A stretch of 64,000 nucleotides of DNA from NCBI RefSeq assembly GCF_905163445.1, contig NC_053201.1, positions 2,676,001-2,740,000 of the forward strand. The letters are read 5' to 3'. This stretch comes from Pararge aegeria. Taxonomy: Eukaryota; Arthropoda; Insecta; Lepidoptera; Nymphalidae. The notes under the pieces were generated by a model, which did no database searches, was not told the origin of the DNA, and was given only the letters and a program-made list of their open reading frames with translations. This document shows positions 31,588 through 41,522 of this stretch, piece by piece. The stretch's first letter is position 1, and every line of letters begins with the position of its first letter. Made by a program: the position numbers and the translations under genes.

Positions 31588-31872
31588 ATCATACTCCACA
31601 CCAAGCAGACCTTCGGCAATATACCCTCTACGCACTTCGTCTTAACAATTATTCATTGTACATCTCCTGAGGATGCTCGGAAGCTTCGAAACGAAACGTG
31701 CGTAGAGGGTACATTGCCGAAGTTTTGCTTGGTGTGGAGTATAAAGATTGAACTAATTATAAAAAAAACCATACAGATTCTCCTGCTTTTCGCGGAGGAT
31801 AGCAAATTAAGCTTAATTTTCATAATATATTTTCGCAAAACAACGCCTGCTTCTATCCAATATTCCATGAAT
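31588..31872. repeat. Family T, head-to-head inverted pair
   Basis: Minus arm 31,588-31,640 (CTCCACACCAAGCAGACCTT CGGCAATATACCC) pairs with the plus arm 31,693-31,745 (GTACATTGCCGAAG, GCTTGGTGTGGAG). The plus copy continues to about 31,872 through AGATTCTCCTGCTTTTCGCG and TAAGCTTAATTTTCATAATA. Confidence 0.7.
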
Positions 31873-32282
31873 CTGATCAAATAAAGCACTTCCCAACAAA
31901 CACATTTTCCCATTTATAATTGAAGTAAAGAAATCCTTCTTTAAAAAACCGTGACTTACTCCATCTTACCACCATTATATCCTTACCTTTCCATATCAAG
32001 ACACAGGTCTTTAAGTCGGAAGCAGTGAAGCGAAAATCGACTACAATTCTGTTTGAAAGCAGTAAATGTTAATCGATTATTCTTGTGTTTCAACAATTGA
32101 AAGGACCCCCCACAGTACAGTGATGAACTTTGCTTTTTGATACCGCGGTATAATGAAGTTCGACATTGTCCAGTTCCATACAAAAGTTTGTTCGAATTAG
32201 CATTTATCATAATTATGTCAATATTTATATAAATCTGGAAAAAATAATACAATGATGAAGTGCTATTATTATTATGAAAACG
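31873..32282. other. Unassigned sequence between two T copies
   Basis: AT-rich; two short minus ORFs here have no recognisable domain. Confidence 0.4.
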
Positions 32283-32336
32283 TTGACTTTACAATGAATA
32301 ATTGTTAAACCTTAACAATTAATCATTTAAAGTCAA
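32283..32336. repeat. 25-bp imperfect inverted repeat
   Basis: TTGACTTTACAATGAATAAT TGTTAA pairs with TTAACAATTAATCATTTAAA GTCAA at the 5' edge of a T copy. A related half-arm precedes the T copy at 31,645. Confidence 0.75.
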
Positions 32337-32552
32337 TATCTCCTGAGGATGCGCCAGTTTCGGAGCCAAACGAGCGTAGAGGGTACATTGTCGAAGATCT
32401 GTTTGGTGTGGCATATAAGGATTGAAGAAATTATAAATTACACCATAAAGATTCTCCTGGTTTTCGCGGAGTATAGCAAATTAAGCTTAATTTTCATAAT
32501 ATATCATGGATTTCCGTCAAGTAACGCCCGCTTCTATCCAATATCCAATGTG
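32337..32552 (+). repeat. Family T copy
   Basis: CTCCTGAGGATGCGCCAGTT, GCGTAGAGGGTACATTGTCG, CGCGGAGTATAGCAAATTAA and ATCATGGATTTCCGTCAAGT are the family's ordered blocks. No convincing protein; class undetermined. Confidence 0.7.
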
Positions 32553-33150
32553 CTATTATTAATTGTGCATAATACAAATATTATTATTATTTTTCTAAGC
32601 AGTCGCAATGTAAAAAAATAATTACTAGTTAGGATTTTTTGAAACTAGCACAAAAAAAAAAGTGTTTAAACATATAAAATTTAAATTTAAAAAATCACTG
32701 ATATCCAGTATAGTGTACATTATTCTTCTAGTCAAGCTCTTTCATTAAATACCCATATTGAGGAAGTTGTGAAAAAATATGTACCCACCATTTTGTGGTG
32801 GCGGCCATCTGGGACTTATTTTCATCAAATATAGCTAAAACATTCCCGACTAATTTTAAACTTTTAAACAAAAAAAAAAGAAAATTCAAATCGGTACAAT
32901 AGTTCGGGAAATACGATGCACGACGTGTTTGCGTCGGGGATTGAATAGAGATGTTTTTTTTTATGAATTTATGTTCCATTGTTTTTAAAGTAAAAAGAAC
33001 ATTAAACTGAAAAATTGCTTACATAATGATTTGTAGAAATAGTTTACAGACGTACGAATATGATACGTGAAAATAGATAATATTTTTATATTCAAACAAG
33101 AATAGGTCGTAATGTCATAGAGAGAAATTTGCTGCAGTTTTCGATTTCTT
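32553..33150. other. Unassigned; possible repeat at 32,725-32,960
   Basis: TTTTCATCAAATATAGCTAA AACATTCCCGAC and AAATCGGTACAATAGTTCGG look repeat-derived (host-search type AAATCGGTYCA motif) but no second copy is present. Confidence 0.35.
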
Positions 33151-33700
33151 CGTTCGCGATACTGGATCGCGATTGATTTTCCTTTCGAATGTCGACTCGT
33201 TTTGAGTCCATTGCCAATGCTAAGTTTTGCTATAAGTTATAAGCTTTTATAGCTTTTCAGCTTAGCAGCATGAAAACTGAATGTTTAATTATTAGTGATT
33301 GCAGTTTGTCTGTTAACTATGTTGTATGTATGTGTATTGTGTATGTAGCCTAACTACTGAACCGATTTTGATGAAATTTTGCACATATAAAGCTTGCATC
33401 CTTGAAATAGTCTCCAAATACTTTTTATTCTATAAAAGCACCATGGTAACTTCAATGGGGTTTTTTTAAATAGAACCTTCGATACTTATCTATCTACGGC
33501 TTTGGAGTTAAACTAATCTTACAGAATTTTTGCACATCTTTCATTTCGAAGGTAGATATATAAGATTCTTTCTAACCCGAGATAACAAAAAAAGCTGTAC
33601 GAAATAAACTTAAACCACGCGAGTATACATCATCTTAGCCGATGGACGTCAATTGATAGGCATAGGTCATTTGTAAGTATTCCCTAAGACTGTCTGTATG
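33150..33700. repeat. Possible Helitron-like remains plus RTE fragment
   Basis: CTACTGAACCGATTTTGATG AAATTTTGCAC at 33,352 is the common HEL core motif. TAGCCGATGGACGTCAATTG at 33,635 resembles the minus RTE 3' end. Ends cannot be placed. Confidence 0.4.
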
Positions 33701-33929
33701 TCATCCTGTTTTTTTAGTAACTGTGGTCTACATTTCTGATTTTATCACTAAGTGATTCTGACCTTATGAGGTCCATAGTTAGCTACTATTCTTTAAAGCA
33801 ATAAGTCGTAACTCGTAACTAGCAATACGCACTGTTGAAAGACTATGGACTGAGACATTTTGGATGAAGCTTTCCGAACTATATTCACACCATACATTAC
33901 TATCCGACCATCCAACCAAGTAAACCGGA

Positions 33930-34262
33930 TCTAATCCTAATTTTTTATATAGCTCCATGATATACAATGAACGATGAAATAAATTTGCTTGCTTGCTTGT
34001 ATACTCCGCGAAAAGCAGAAGAATCTGTACGGTGCAATTTAGAATTTCTTCAATCTTTATGCTCGGTACTAAACAGATCTTTCGAAGTGTACACGCAAAC
34101 AAATTTATAATTTCTCTACGCACCTTTCACTCGTGACATGCGTAGAGTAATTATAAATTGAACTGTACAGATCCTCTTGCTAATCGCGGAGTATAGCAAA
34201 TTAAGATTATTGTTCTTCGTATGCTATGGAATTCCGCATAGTTACGCCTGCTTTTATCCAAA
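33930..34262. repeat. Family T inverted pair
   Basis: A minus T copy (33,930-34,130; TATACTCCGCGAAAAGCAGA) faces a plus copy (34,138-34,262; CGCGGAGTATAGCAAATTAA) with a 15-base gap between CTACGCAC and TGCGTAG. Confidence 0.65.
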
Positions 34263-34675
34263 ATTTCACAATCGCTTGTGCACTGTACTTGGGCCGAGCT
34301 ACACGCAGTTCGTGACTGCACGAATCAGAGCAAGTTTAGTATCTCGTTTCGAGTTTGAACTAGTTTAAGTTGTTTGTCCGTTTCTAAGGCTCTATTCTAT
34401 TCTTGTTCGATTTTGTGCGCTAACCTTTATGTTTAGTTGCATTATGCATTGTTTTCTTTCAACTCATTAGTGGAAACTTGATTTTTAAGAATACCAGTTT
34501 TGTGGCTTGAATATAAGCGTAGCTTATATCTACCTATACAAACCGGACGTGGGATTAAACTTTCCTAACTTATTTCAGTTGGTCTTATAAAACAATAATA
34601 AACAGCTTACATAACCTAGTAGCATGCAGCGTGTTAATTCAAAAAAATTAAAATCTTATTTATTTTACAGCAGTT
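34263..34675. other. Unassigned sequence
   Basis: Nothing recognised. Confidence 0.35.
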
Positions 34676-34940
34676 ATTGCCCACGAATTTTGGATATGTA
34701 TGCCAATGTATTTCTCTAATCGCTGAACTATTGCTTTACAAAAAACATGTCGAACTCCTGTTCTGTGAAAAACAAAAATGCCAACACGTGAACAGTACAT
34801 ATATAATCCAGGACAAAACTAGCCTATTGTTATATTTTGCTGTTCCAGACTATAACCCAGCTCTGCGCAAAATTAATCAAATTTCATCAAAATCCGTTCA
34901 GACGGTCGCGCGTGATTGTTATGTATATAGTTATTAGGAT
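34676..34940 (-). repeat. Possible Helitron-like fragment
   Basis: AAATTTCATCAAAATCCGTT CAGACGG is the HEL core as seen at 25.95 kb (reversed sense). No ends found. Confidence 0.35.
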
Positions 34941-35829
34941 ACTTTTTCGTTAGCAAGGCAAATAAAAATAAAAATAGTTTAATCGTAAAGCAATGCCACT
35001 TTTAACTTACATCGTTTACTTACTTTACTTTTTAGTGAATTTTCAAGTAAATTAGAGATAAGGAAAACTCTAAAGTTATGAATTGCTAACATACCGTATT
35101 AAAAACATCTGTATTAGCTTCACTTAAGCAATCGTAGAAAGGTGTTTATATGAAAGAACAAATTATTCCATTCAGAACATTTATACTTTATCTGCAATTT
35201 AAATGATTGTCATAATAAGTACAAACTACTTATAAACTTCAAAAATCGACGGTTCAAGAATTGCCAAACAATTTATTGTTTTTTATTTCATTTGTGTGAT
35301 TCAAATTTAACTTGTTTGATAATGTTGAAATTTTAATTTGTAATTTGTAAATTGTAAATACAACTGTTTAGCTTTTGAAAATTTAATTTTATTGATAAGT
35401 TCAAATATTAAGTTGTAACTTTTTTATTATAAAATTGTAACTGAACTGTTTACTATTGGAATACTAAATACGAAATGTGTTACTTGATTCCCATTAAAAA
35501 CAAGTTTTACCGCGTAAAACATATCGAAGCGAGCCAATTCTTTTTCCGTCCTATTGTTCTGTACCGAACATGTTTTAACAAGTTCAACCTTACCGACATT
35601 AGTGAACGTAAACACAAGTTTATTTTTGGCTTGATTGACGAACCGACGGCCTGACACTGTTTATGAGTTATAACCATTTCTGTACGTATGCTAGTGCTAC
35701 TAATAAACGCAGTGTTGTTTAAATATACCTACTTCAATATTTCTTTAGCTTTGTTCTCTTGGATTATTTTTTTAAGCGACTTTTGACTCTGTGACGGAAA
35801 AGTTTGTATCTTGAAGACTAGTATATTCA
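34941..35829. other. Unassigned sequence
   Basis: AT-rich; no coding or repeat evidence. Confidence 0.45.
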
Positions 35830-36040
35830 GACGGCCGACTGGCGCAGTGGGCAGCGAACCTGCTTTCTGATTCGGGGTTCGATTCCAACAACTGGGTATA
35901 TTATAAGTATTTCTGTATTTAGTCATAAAAATATTCATCAGCTATCTTAGTACCCATAACACAAGCTACGCTTACTTTGCGGCTAGGTGGCGATGTGTGT
36001 ATTGTCGTAGTATATTTATTTATTTATTATTATTTTATTT
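35830..36040 (+). repeat. SINE-A with internal deletion
   Basis: The head GACGGCCGACTGGCGCAGTG and B box GGGTTCGATTCCAACAACT are intact; about 50 bp between the B box and TATATTATAAGTATTT are missing. Tail complete. Confidence 0.85.
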
Positions 36041-37095
36041 ATTATAATACAACTTATCTCAATTATAATTATTCCTCCCCTTTATTTTTTTTCACTTTTT
36101 AATATTTATAATATAATGTTAAAAAATACGAAATCTACATAATGTTTATCAACGTGATTTTTTCTCAAAGAACTTAGATAAGGCAACAGTTCAAGAAGCG
36201 TTAGCGTTCCAATAATGATAAAAATAGGAAAATTATTTATCTCAAGTAAGGTTAACTTTTATTTAATTTTGAAGCATCGAGTCTATCTGTTAAAAGTATA
36301 AGTCAAGACAAGAGTATCTGTTAAGACTATAATATACCATCGCCTATAAAGGCCAATTCAATGTTAAGCCGGTAAAAAGCTCAACAGGCAATATTTGTTT
36401 ATATAGATACTAGGTACCTACACAGATTGTTTCCGCGGTACCAACGACTTGTTTTTTTTATTCTGTAGAAACTACACTAAGTAGCGGGACTTTGTGTACT
36501 AAGGATTGATTTATTTTTAAATATGTTGCATATTTGTCATTTCTTTAAACTTATGGTTTATGGGTTACCTTGTCATCGGAAATCTATTCATCGACCCATA
36601 AGTTGTATGCACAATAACTTATACAAAAATAATTACTTTTTTTTAGACTTTTAGCTTCCTTGTGAATTGCAGGACCGTGGTTCTTGTGTGTAACGCACCT
36701 GACTTATAAAAGTTGAAAACTTAATTATGTACACCGGGTTTTTTTCATCGTAACTAGTTTCAGAGAAGAATTAAGGCTAATATGCAGCATATAGTATAAA
36801 AAAAAGCATATAGGTAGGTACTTTAATTGGCTGCACTGGAAAGAAAACGTATTCTTGGTAGAGGATTAATATTTAACTTGTTTGTGATTATTATTATGTA
36901 TAAAGAACCCTATATAAATTTGATATAATACTGACCCAGATTTCTTTATTCCAAATTAAATTTAAATACTGAAGGATCGTTAAAAATTTACTATCCGAAA
37001 AGAAAAGAAGGATTTCAGTTAATTAATCTTTTTACGAAGTTGAGGTTGGGGAGACATAACCTATTCTACAGAAATGGTAAAGGCGAACAATGAAA
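36041..37095. other. AT-rich sequence without recognisable transposons
   Basis: From here to about 41.3 kb I recognise no interspersed repeat apart from simple AT runs. No ORF or exon can be defended. Confidence 0.45.
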
Positions 37096-38372
37096 AATCT
37101 CATTGTGTTTAAAAATAATAAATTTATTTCACAATTTCCCACAAAAGTTTCGGGGACATAGCATAATTAACACAATCCAGTTTATGCATAATCGATTACA
37201 TACGGCACTTAACTACATGGGCAGTAAATAATAAATTGCTTACAAAAACATCACAAAATTTTAAATGCAATATTTACAAGATAAAAGGTATTAAACTACG
37301 TCATAAAGAACATATTTTATACAAAGTATAAAACCATTTTTTTTTACATTTTTTCATTATTGAAACAGAACAATATCTATTGAACAAATTTCAATTAACA
37401 AAAATTAAAATATTATTACGTCGTTTGATATTTACATTTTGGTAAAATTATAATTTTAACGCTTATGCGTTTAGAGTTTACCGCAATTGTTGAATGCATT
37501 ATTTTTGGATAAATTTTTTCGTATATTTAACTAATATTTGGCGTCTAGTCAAATCGAAATTGGATTATCCACATTAAGAAAACTAAATACGACTATCGAA
37601 ACTAAACTTTGGAACTAAAATAAAATTTGAGATCCATTGATGCTATTTACCATAAAAAAAAAGTTATAACTAAATGCTAGTTGTCATTTTAGATGAAACT
37701 AAATTTTAATAAATTAAACTAACTGTAATTAGGCTAATTAAAATTGATAAAACAAAATAAGAGATCAAATGGAAATGTAACTAAATACAAAACTTAACAG
37801 CACTAAAATGGTCCATGACAATATTCGTTGTGATTTCAACTTTAGAAACTTTAACTTAAATTGAAATACTTATTTATATATCACGTGTATATCTATATTG
37901 GGATACACGTAGTATTATTTATAGTAAAATTACGATGCTAGGAAATTGGCAAATTTCAATTTTAATAAATGTTGAACACATTTCAAAGATTGATTCAAAT
38001 CAAATAATAAATGCATTGTTAATTATAAATTTATAACTTAATTACTCGAATACTAGTACATCATCCATATTATAAAATACTAGAAGAGTTTTGTCGAACT
38101 TCACCCAAATTTCGGTACGAAAAGCAAAATTCATCAAAAGCGCGATAAGTGTTAAGAATTTGCGAAACCGAATTAAAAATGAAAAGAAAAAATCCCTTCA
38201 TTTTTAATTCGATTTAAACCACCATTTACAATTTAAGTGCAGTTTGACACAACATCTCGAGAAAAGAATAAAGTTTACAGAAAAAGGGATTGGACTTAAA
38301 AATACGTAACAACAGTCCAGATCTGCTTTGCAGTATCACCGTTAACAATACTTAACTAAAACAATCTTCTTT
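37096..38372 (-). other. Possible 3' UTR or intron of the RHG-type gene
   Basis: Directly downstream of the minus-strand coding frame the DNA is AT-rich, free of recognised repeats and without ORFs. The first AATAAA on the minus strand after the stop codon is at 37,128-37,123; an ATTAAA lies earlier, inside the hairpin at 38,165-38,215. If the transcript is unspliced this would be a roughly 1.2-kb 3' UTR. If the donor at 38,506 is used, it is the start of an intron. The sequence does not decide. Confidence 0.3.
38165..38215. repeat. Hairpin downstream of the RHG-type gene
   Basis: CGAATTAAAAATGA (38,169-38,182) pairs perfectly with TCATTTTTAATTCG (38,198-38,211) around 15 bases; three further pairs follow after one mismatch. 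Confidence 0.8.
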
Positions 38373-38657
38373 TTATCTGACCGTATTGAAGAGGGACGAG
38401 GCGAGAGACACTTTAAGGATGGCCACAACCATCACCAAATTCACGATGTAGGTCGAATTGCATCTTAAGTGGTAAGGTGGTATATAAGGCTCTCGAGGGC
38501 ACTCACCTCGCCGGCTCTCCTGGGCTTCTTGGCCAGGTTGCCGTGATACCAAGATGTGGCATAAAACCTCGTACAACTCGGCGAGGAGCCGGTTCAATCG
38601 TGAAAAGTTCTCCTCTGCTGCCTCTCTTTCACTCGGCAAGTTGAATGCTATAGCCAT
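38373..38657 (-). CDS. Probable RHG-family IAP antagonist (IBM1/reaper-type)
   Basis: Predicted product: a small pro-apoptotic protein that would bind the BIR domains of inhibitor-of-apoptosis proteins and free caspases, acting in the cytosol and at mitochondria. The frame has 94 codons. Residues 1-5 are MAIAF. Removal of Met exposes Ala-Ile-Ala-Phe, fitting the IAP-binding motif A-[VI]-[AP]-[FY] of reaper, hid, grim and the lepidopteran IBM1, and NLP follows where flies have YIP or YLP. Residues 17-37 (NFSRLNRLLAELYEVLCHIL) form a likely amphipathic helix, the place of the Grim-helix-3 domain. After codon 50 there is a strong donor, CGAG|GTGAGT (junction 38,507/38,506). If unspliced, the frame continues into a hydrophobic segment at residues 70-90 (YIVNLVMVVAILKVSLASSLF), possibly a tail anchor. 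The start codon has a good context (AAAGATGG). The gene is the only host coding sequence I can support. The alternative is a chance ORF, but motif position, base composition and splice site together argue against it. Identity rests on motif recognition only. Confidence 0.65.
   Translation of the reverse strand: MAIAFNLPSEREAAEENFSRLNRLLAELYEVLCHILVSRQPGQEAQESRRGECPREPYIPPYHLRCNSTYIVNLVMVVAILKVSLASSLFNTVR
38507..38657 (-). CDS. Alternative first coding exon of the same gene
   Basis: If the donor GAG|GTGAGT at 38,506 is used, only the first 50 codons plus one base (phase 1) are coding here. That still includes the whole IAP-binding motif and the predicted helix, and is close to the size of fly Reaper (65 residues). 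The acceptor exon could not be located: 3' exons of a few residues cannot be found by eye. Both forms may exist. Confidence 0.4.
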
Positions 38658-39404
38658 CTTTGTCTCTCACAACGCCTTTTTCTACGGAAGAAGCGTGGAC
38701 AGATTGCGGTTTGTTTTGTATGCATAAATGCTCGTGCGCGTTTGGGTTTCCTCTCCCACAGCTTTTTATGTTTATGGAGCTAAACAAATTTTTCCGTTTC
38801 CGTCAATTTTGTTTACTCCAATATTTTGATGGTTTATTATGCTATGAATATATTCAATATTCCGGAGTCGGAAAAATCACTGTGCAAACTTTCTTCCTCT
38901 CAAGAATTTTTTCTAAGTCCATAAAAAAAATATCTCAATGCCTATTTCTAAGTTTTTCTCCGTGTAGAGTTCACTTTGACACTCGAAAATGGCACACTGA
39001 GTCTAAGAGCAGAAATATGTCACAGTTCAATTACGCTAACCAGATCACTTGACCGATCGTAAAGTTCACAAGTTCACAAAAAGTTTCAGCAAAAACACAG
39101 TCGCGTACATTGTCCGTGAATCACTCGCAATTCAGAGATAATCGACGCACGGTCGATGACACAATAGCGCTAAATAACGCTCTATGCATCGCTCCAGCAT
39201 TTAGATGTAAACAAGCTAACACTTCGCTCTGCATTCGACAAAAGAGGTCGGGTGACAACTAATGTACGTGTGGCCGGCGCGGAAGCAGATCGTGTAATAA
39301 GGGATAATACTTCGTGCACATCATTGCCTCGCTCGCCTCGAAGCGCGTTTGTGTGCGCGGTGCATAATGTAACCATACGCTCACACAGGCGCACCCTATT
39401 TGAT
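38658..39404 (-). promoter_or_regulatory. Upstream region of the RHG-type gene
   Basis: This segment is richer in GC and CpG than most of the window and shows no interspersed repeat. It should hold the 5' UTR and core promoter. An initiator-like TCAGTG lies on the minus strand near 38,996-39,001, about 340 bases before the start codon, without a TATA box at the proper distance. The 130-codon frame on the opposite strand (38,660-39,052) shows no domain and begins only two bases beyond the gene's ATG, so I treat it as antisense chance. Confidence 0.4.
39063..39076. promoter_or_regulatory. Direct repeat of nuclear-receptor half sites (DR2)
   Basis: AGTTCA CA AGTTCA: two copies of a half site fitting RGKTCA separated by two bases, about 405 bases upstream of the RHG-type start codon. 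EcR/USP can bind direct repeats with short spacers, and ecdysone controls reaper in flies. Functional assignment is inference. Confidence 0.3.
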
Positions 39405-39413
39405 TATAAATAG
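39405..39413 (+). promoter_or_regulatory. TATA box, plus strand
   Basis: TATAAATAG matches the canonical animal TATA box. A start about 30 bases on would fall near 39,435-39,445, just upstream of an ATG at 39,457. It points away from the RHG-type gene, suggesting divergent transcription. Confidence 0.35.
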
Positions 39414-39456
39414 TTGAACGCACGGTAGCACGTTCCCTTCGCACTCTACCACTACA

Positions 39457-39711
39457 ATGAACTGCGACACCGCTATCGCCGACTCTTTTCCACTTACAGG
39501 TCACCAAATTACGCGTCTCATTTCAAACTGGTTACATCACTGTGGCGACAGCATTGGCCGAAATGCGCTTTCTCCGTCTGTTGTTGGGGTTGGCTTCTTT
39601 GACGAGAGGGATGGCAATAGGGGTGTGGGTTTTTATTTTGGCACTGAGAAAGCGCGCCAAAGTGAACTGGCCAATGGCGTTGCGGATTTATTATGGGGTG
39701 AGATGACGTAA
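39457..39711 (+). CDS. Uncertain ORF behind the plus-strand TATA box
   Basis: An 84-codon frame starts MNCDTAIADSFPLTGHQ and ends GVADLLWGEMT. No domain, signal peptide or membrane segment is recognised. It lies in CpG-rich repeat-free DNA about 20 bases downstream of the expected start site. Donor-like GGTGAGA (about 39,697) and GTAAGG (39,709) could truncate it. It may equally be a non-coding divergent transcript or part of the other gene's control region. Confidence 0.2.
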   Translation: MNCDTAIADSFPLTGHQITRLISNWLHHCGDSIGRNALSPSVVGVGFFDERDGNRGVGFYFGTEKARQSELANGVADLLWGEMT

Positions 39712-41289
39712 GGTTGCAGGATTCGAGTCCACGGGGTTGTTAAACGAAAAGCGTTCACTCGGCTATGAGCTTGTGCCTGTGACTATACGATTTGCGTGAC
39801 ACCGGTAATGTTTTAACGGCTCTTTGTTCTTGTACGTAAAGCTGGTTTTAATGCGATTTAGGATACGATGCGATAGCGGGAGATTACGCGTGTGTTTTAT
39901 TCGTAGTAATTTGGTAATGTTTGTAGTTGGAACGTTCGCGTATAAACAGTTTTACGGTCGCGGTTTTGCCATCACTCGGTTTGTGCGAAGGTGTTTTTGG
40001 GTTTATAGGCGTTTAGGGCCGAGTGGAAACCTTTGTTTAGACTGACTCAATACGGGTAATAAAATTGATAACTGCCTTTTTAGACGTTAATGTTTTCATA
40101 AAAATAGGCGTGATTTCGAAATTGTGTCGAATGTTTTAATGTTAGTGTCACTCAAGTGTTTAGTAAGAGTTTGTTTATTTACAAAGTGAATAAAACCAAA
40201 TAATGTTAAACTCAATTCAGTATTGTAAATTTAATGAAATTATTCCATTTGATTCGATCGTAAGTAGGAAGCCCGATTCGATTAATACATTTTTGTTTTC
40301 ATAGAATTATTGGTGTCACGCAATAAAAATAGGTCAAAAGGGAAACCACAATTTTTCATGAATGATTTTCAGCTTGCATCGGATCTCTGCGATTTTCGAC
40401 GAGTTACCAAAAATAATAAAATAATATAAATGTGTAGTTCATCTTTCCAATAATCAATTCATCTTAGCAAGGAAAATAATTTTTCCTACTTAGATATGTG
40501 AACATATTTCACTAAATATTATGTAACTACAGTTTATTTCGAATCTAAATTTTTCATTTATTAATATATACAAAGCGAAAACAATTGAATCAAAATATAA
40601 AAAAAAAAATTCATGTTTGGATAATTGTCATCTCTCCTTATACCTACGAATCAAACTCACCATATATTGCAGATATGGTTGGAACTTTATTTTAATTGTT
40701 CCTACTAATTATAAGTATCTATTAATTCGCTTATTAAATTATTAATTAACTGAGCGAAGCAATTCTTTTAGTTTAGGTACTTGGACAGATTTGTGGATTG
40801 AAATTCCACTTCAGTCATTTAATCTGTCCATCTGAGATAGACAGATTAAATTAGGCCCAATTATATACTTCTTTTTTTATAATTTGTCCTATATAACAAA
40901 GCTGAAAATAATTAGTAACGAAAAATATTTTAGCGGGCTATCATAAAAACTACTTTACTTTAAAAAAACGTCAAAAATATACTTTCGTTGAAAATATACC
41001 TTGCTATTTAACGATTTGGTGGAGTATTATAGCAGCTAGATACTTTAAAAGGTAGCTAGTTAACTATGTCCCGGGTTCTAGGTCCGCAAAATCTCAAAAT
41101 AATTCAGACACAGTACCTAAACAAAAAACAAATAGGTATACTTCTAACGATCGGTTGATATATTACAGTACGAGTATAATAAAAGTTTTATTTTATGTTT
41201 AAAACTGTAACTGGAAGATTTTTGTACATTTAATATATTTTGAAAATTTTGACCGTGGGTAGCTTTATAATCGATACTGAGTCCAAAAC
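39712..41289. other. Repeat-poor unassigned sequence
   Basis: CpG-rich to about 40,050, then AT-rich. It contains an 11-bp stem (TTTAATCTGTC/GACAGATTAAA) at 40,818-40,850. No gene is supported. Confidence 0.45.
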
Positions 41290-41500
41290 AGATTTTTATT
41301 AAATTTTTGTCCGTCTGTCTGTCCGTCCGGGCATCACGTGAAAACTACTGCACGGATTTAAATAAAATTTGGTATAGTGGTAGCTGATATCCCGGGTCAA
41401 CATATAGGATACTTTCTATCCCTATAAACAATAAGTTCCCTCCGGGAAAGGGGATGAAATTTTTTACCAATTTTACTTCCTATCTCCGTTAAATATTTGA
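41290..41500 (+). repeat. HEL-related non-coding segment
   Basis: GGTAGCTGATATCCCGGGTC, ATAGGATACTTTCTATCCCT and TTCCCTCCGGGAAAGGGGAT match 3,590-3,735 in the opposite orientation. It lies immediately upstream of the helicase remnant, but belonging to one element is unproven. Confidence 0.55.
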
Positions 41501-41522
41501 GATATTTGAGACGTAGAACGAG

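Noticed and set aside
38660..39052. 130-codon plus ORF opposite the upstream region of the RHG-type gene
   Set aside because: Low-complexity Phe/Ser-rich peptide without a domain, antisense to the likely 5' UTR; no promoter or splice evidence.
39259..39507. 82-codon minus ORF in CpG-rich upstream DNA, considered as an upstream coding exon
   Set aside because: Arg/Cys/Val-rich with no domain, and no donor joining it to the RHG-type frame was found.
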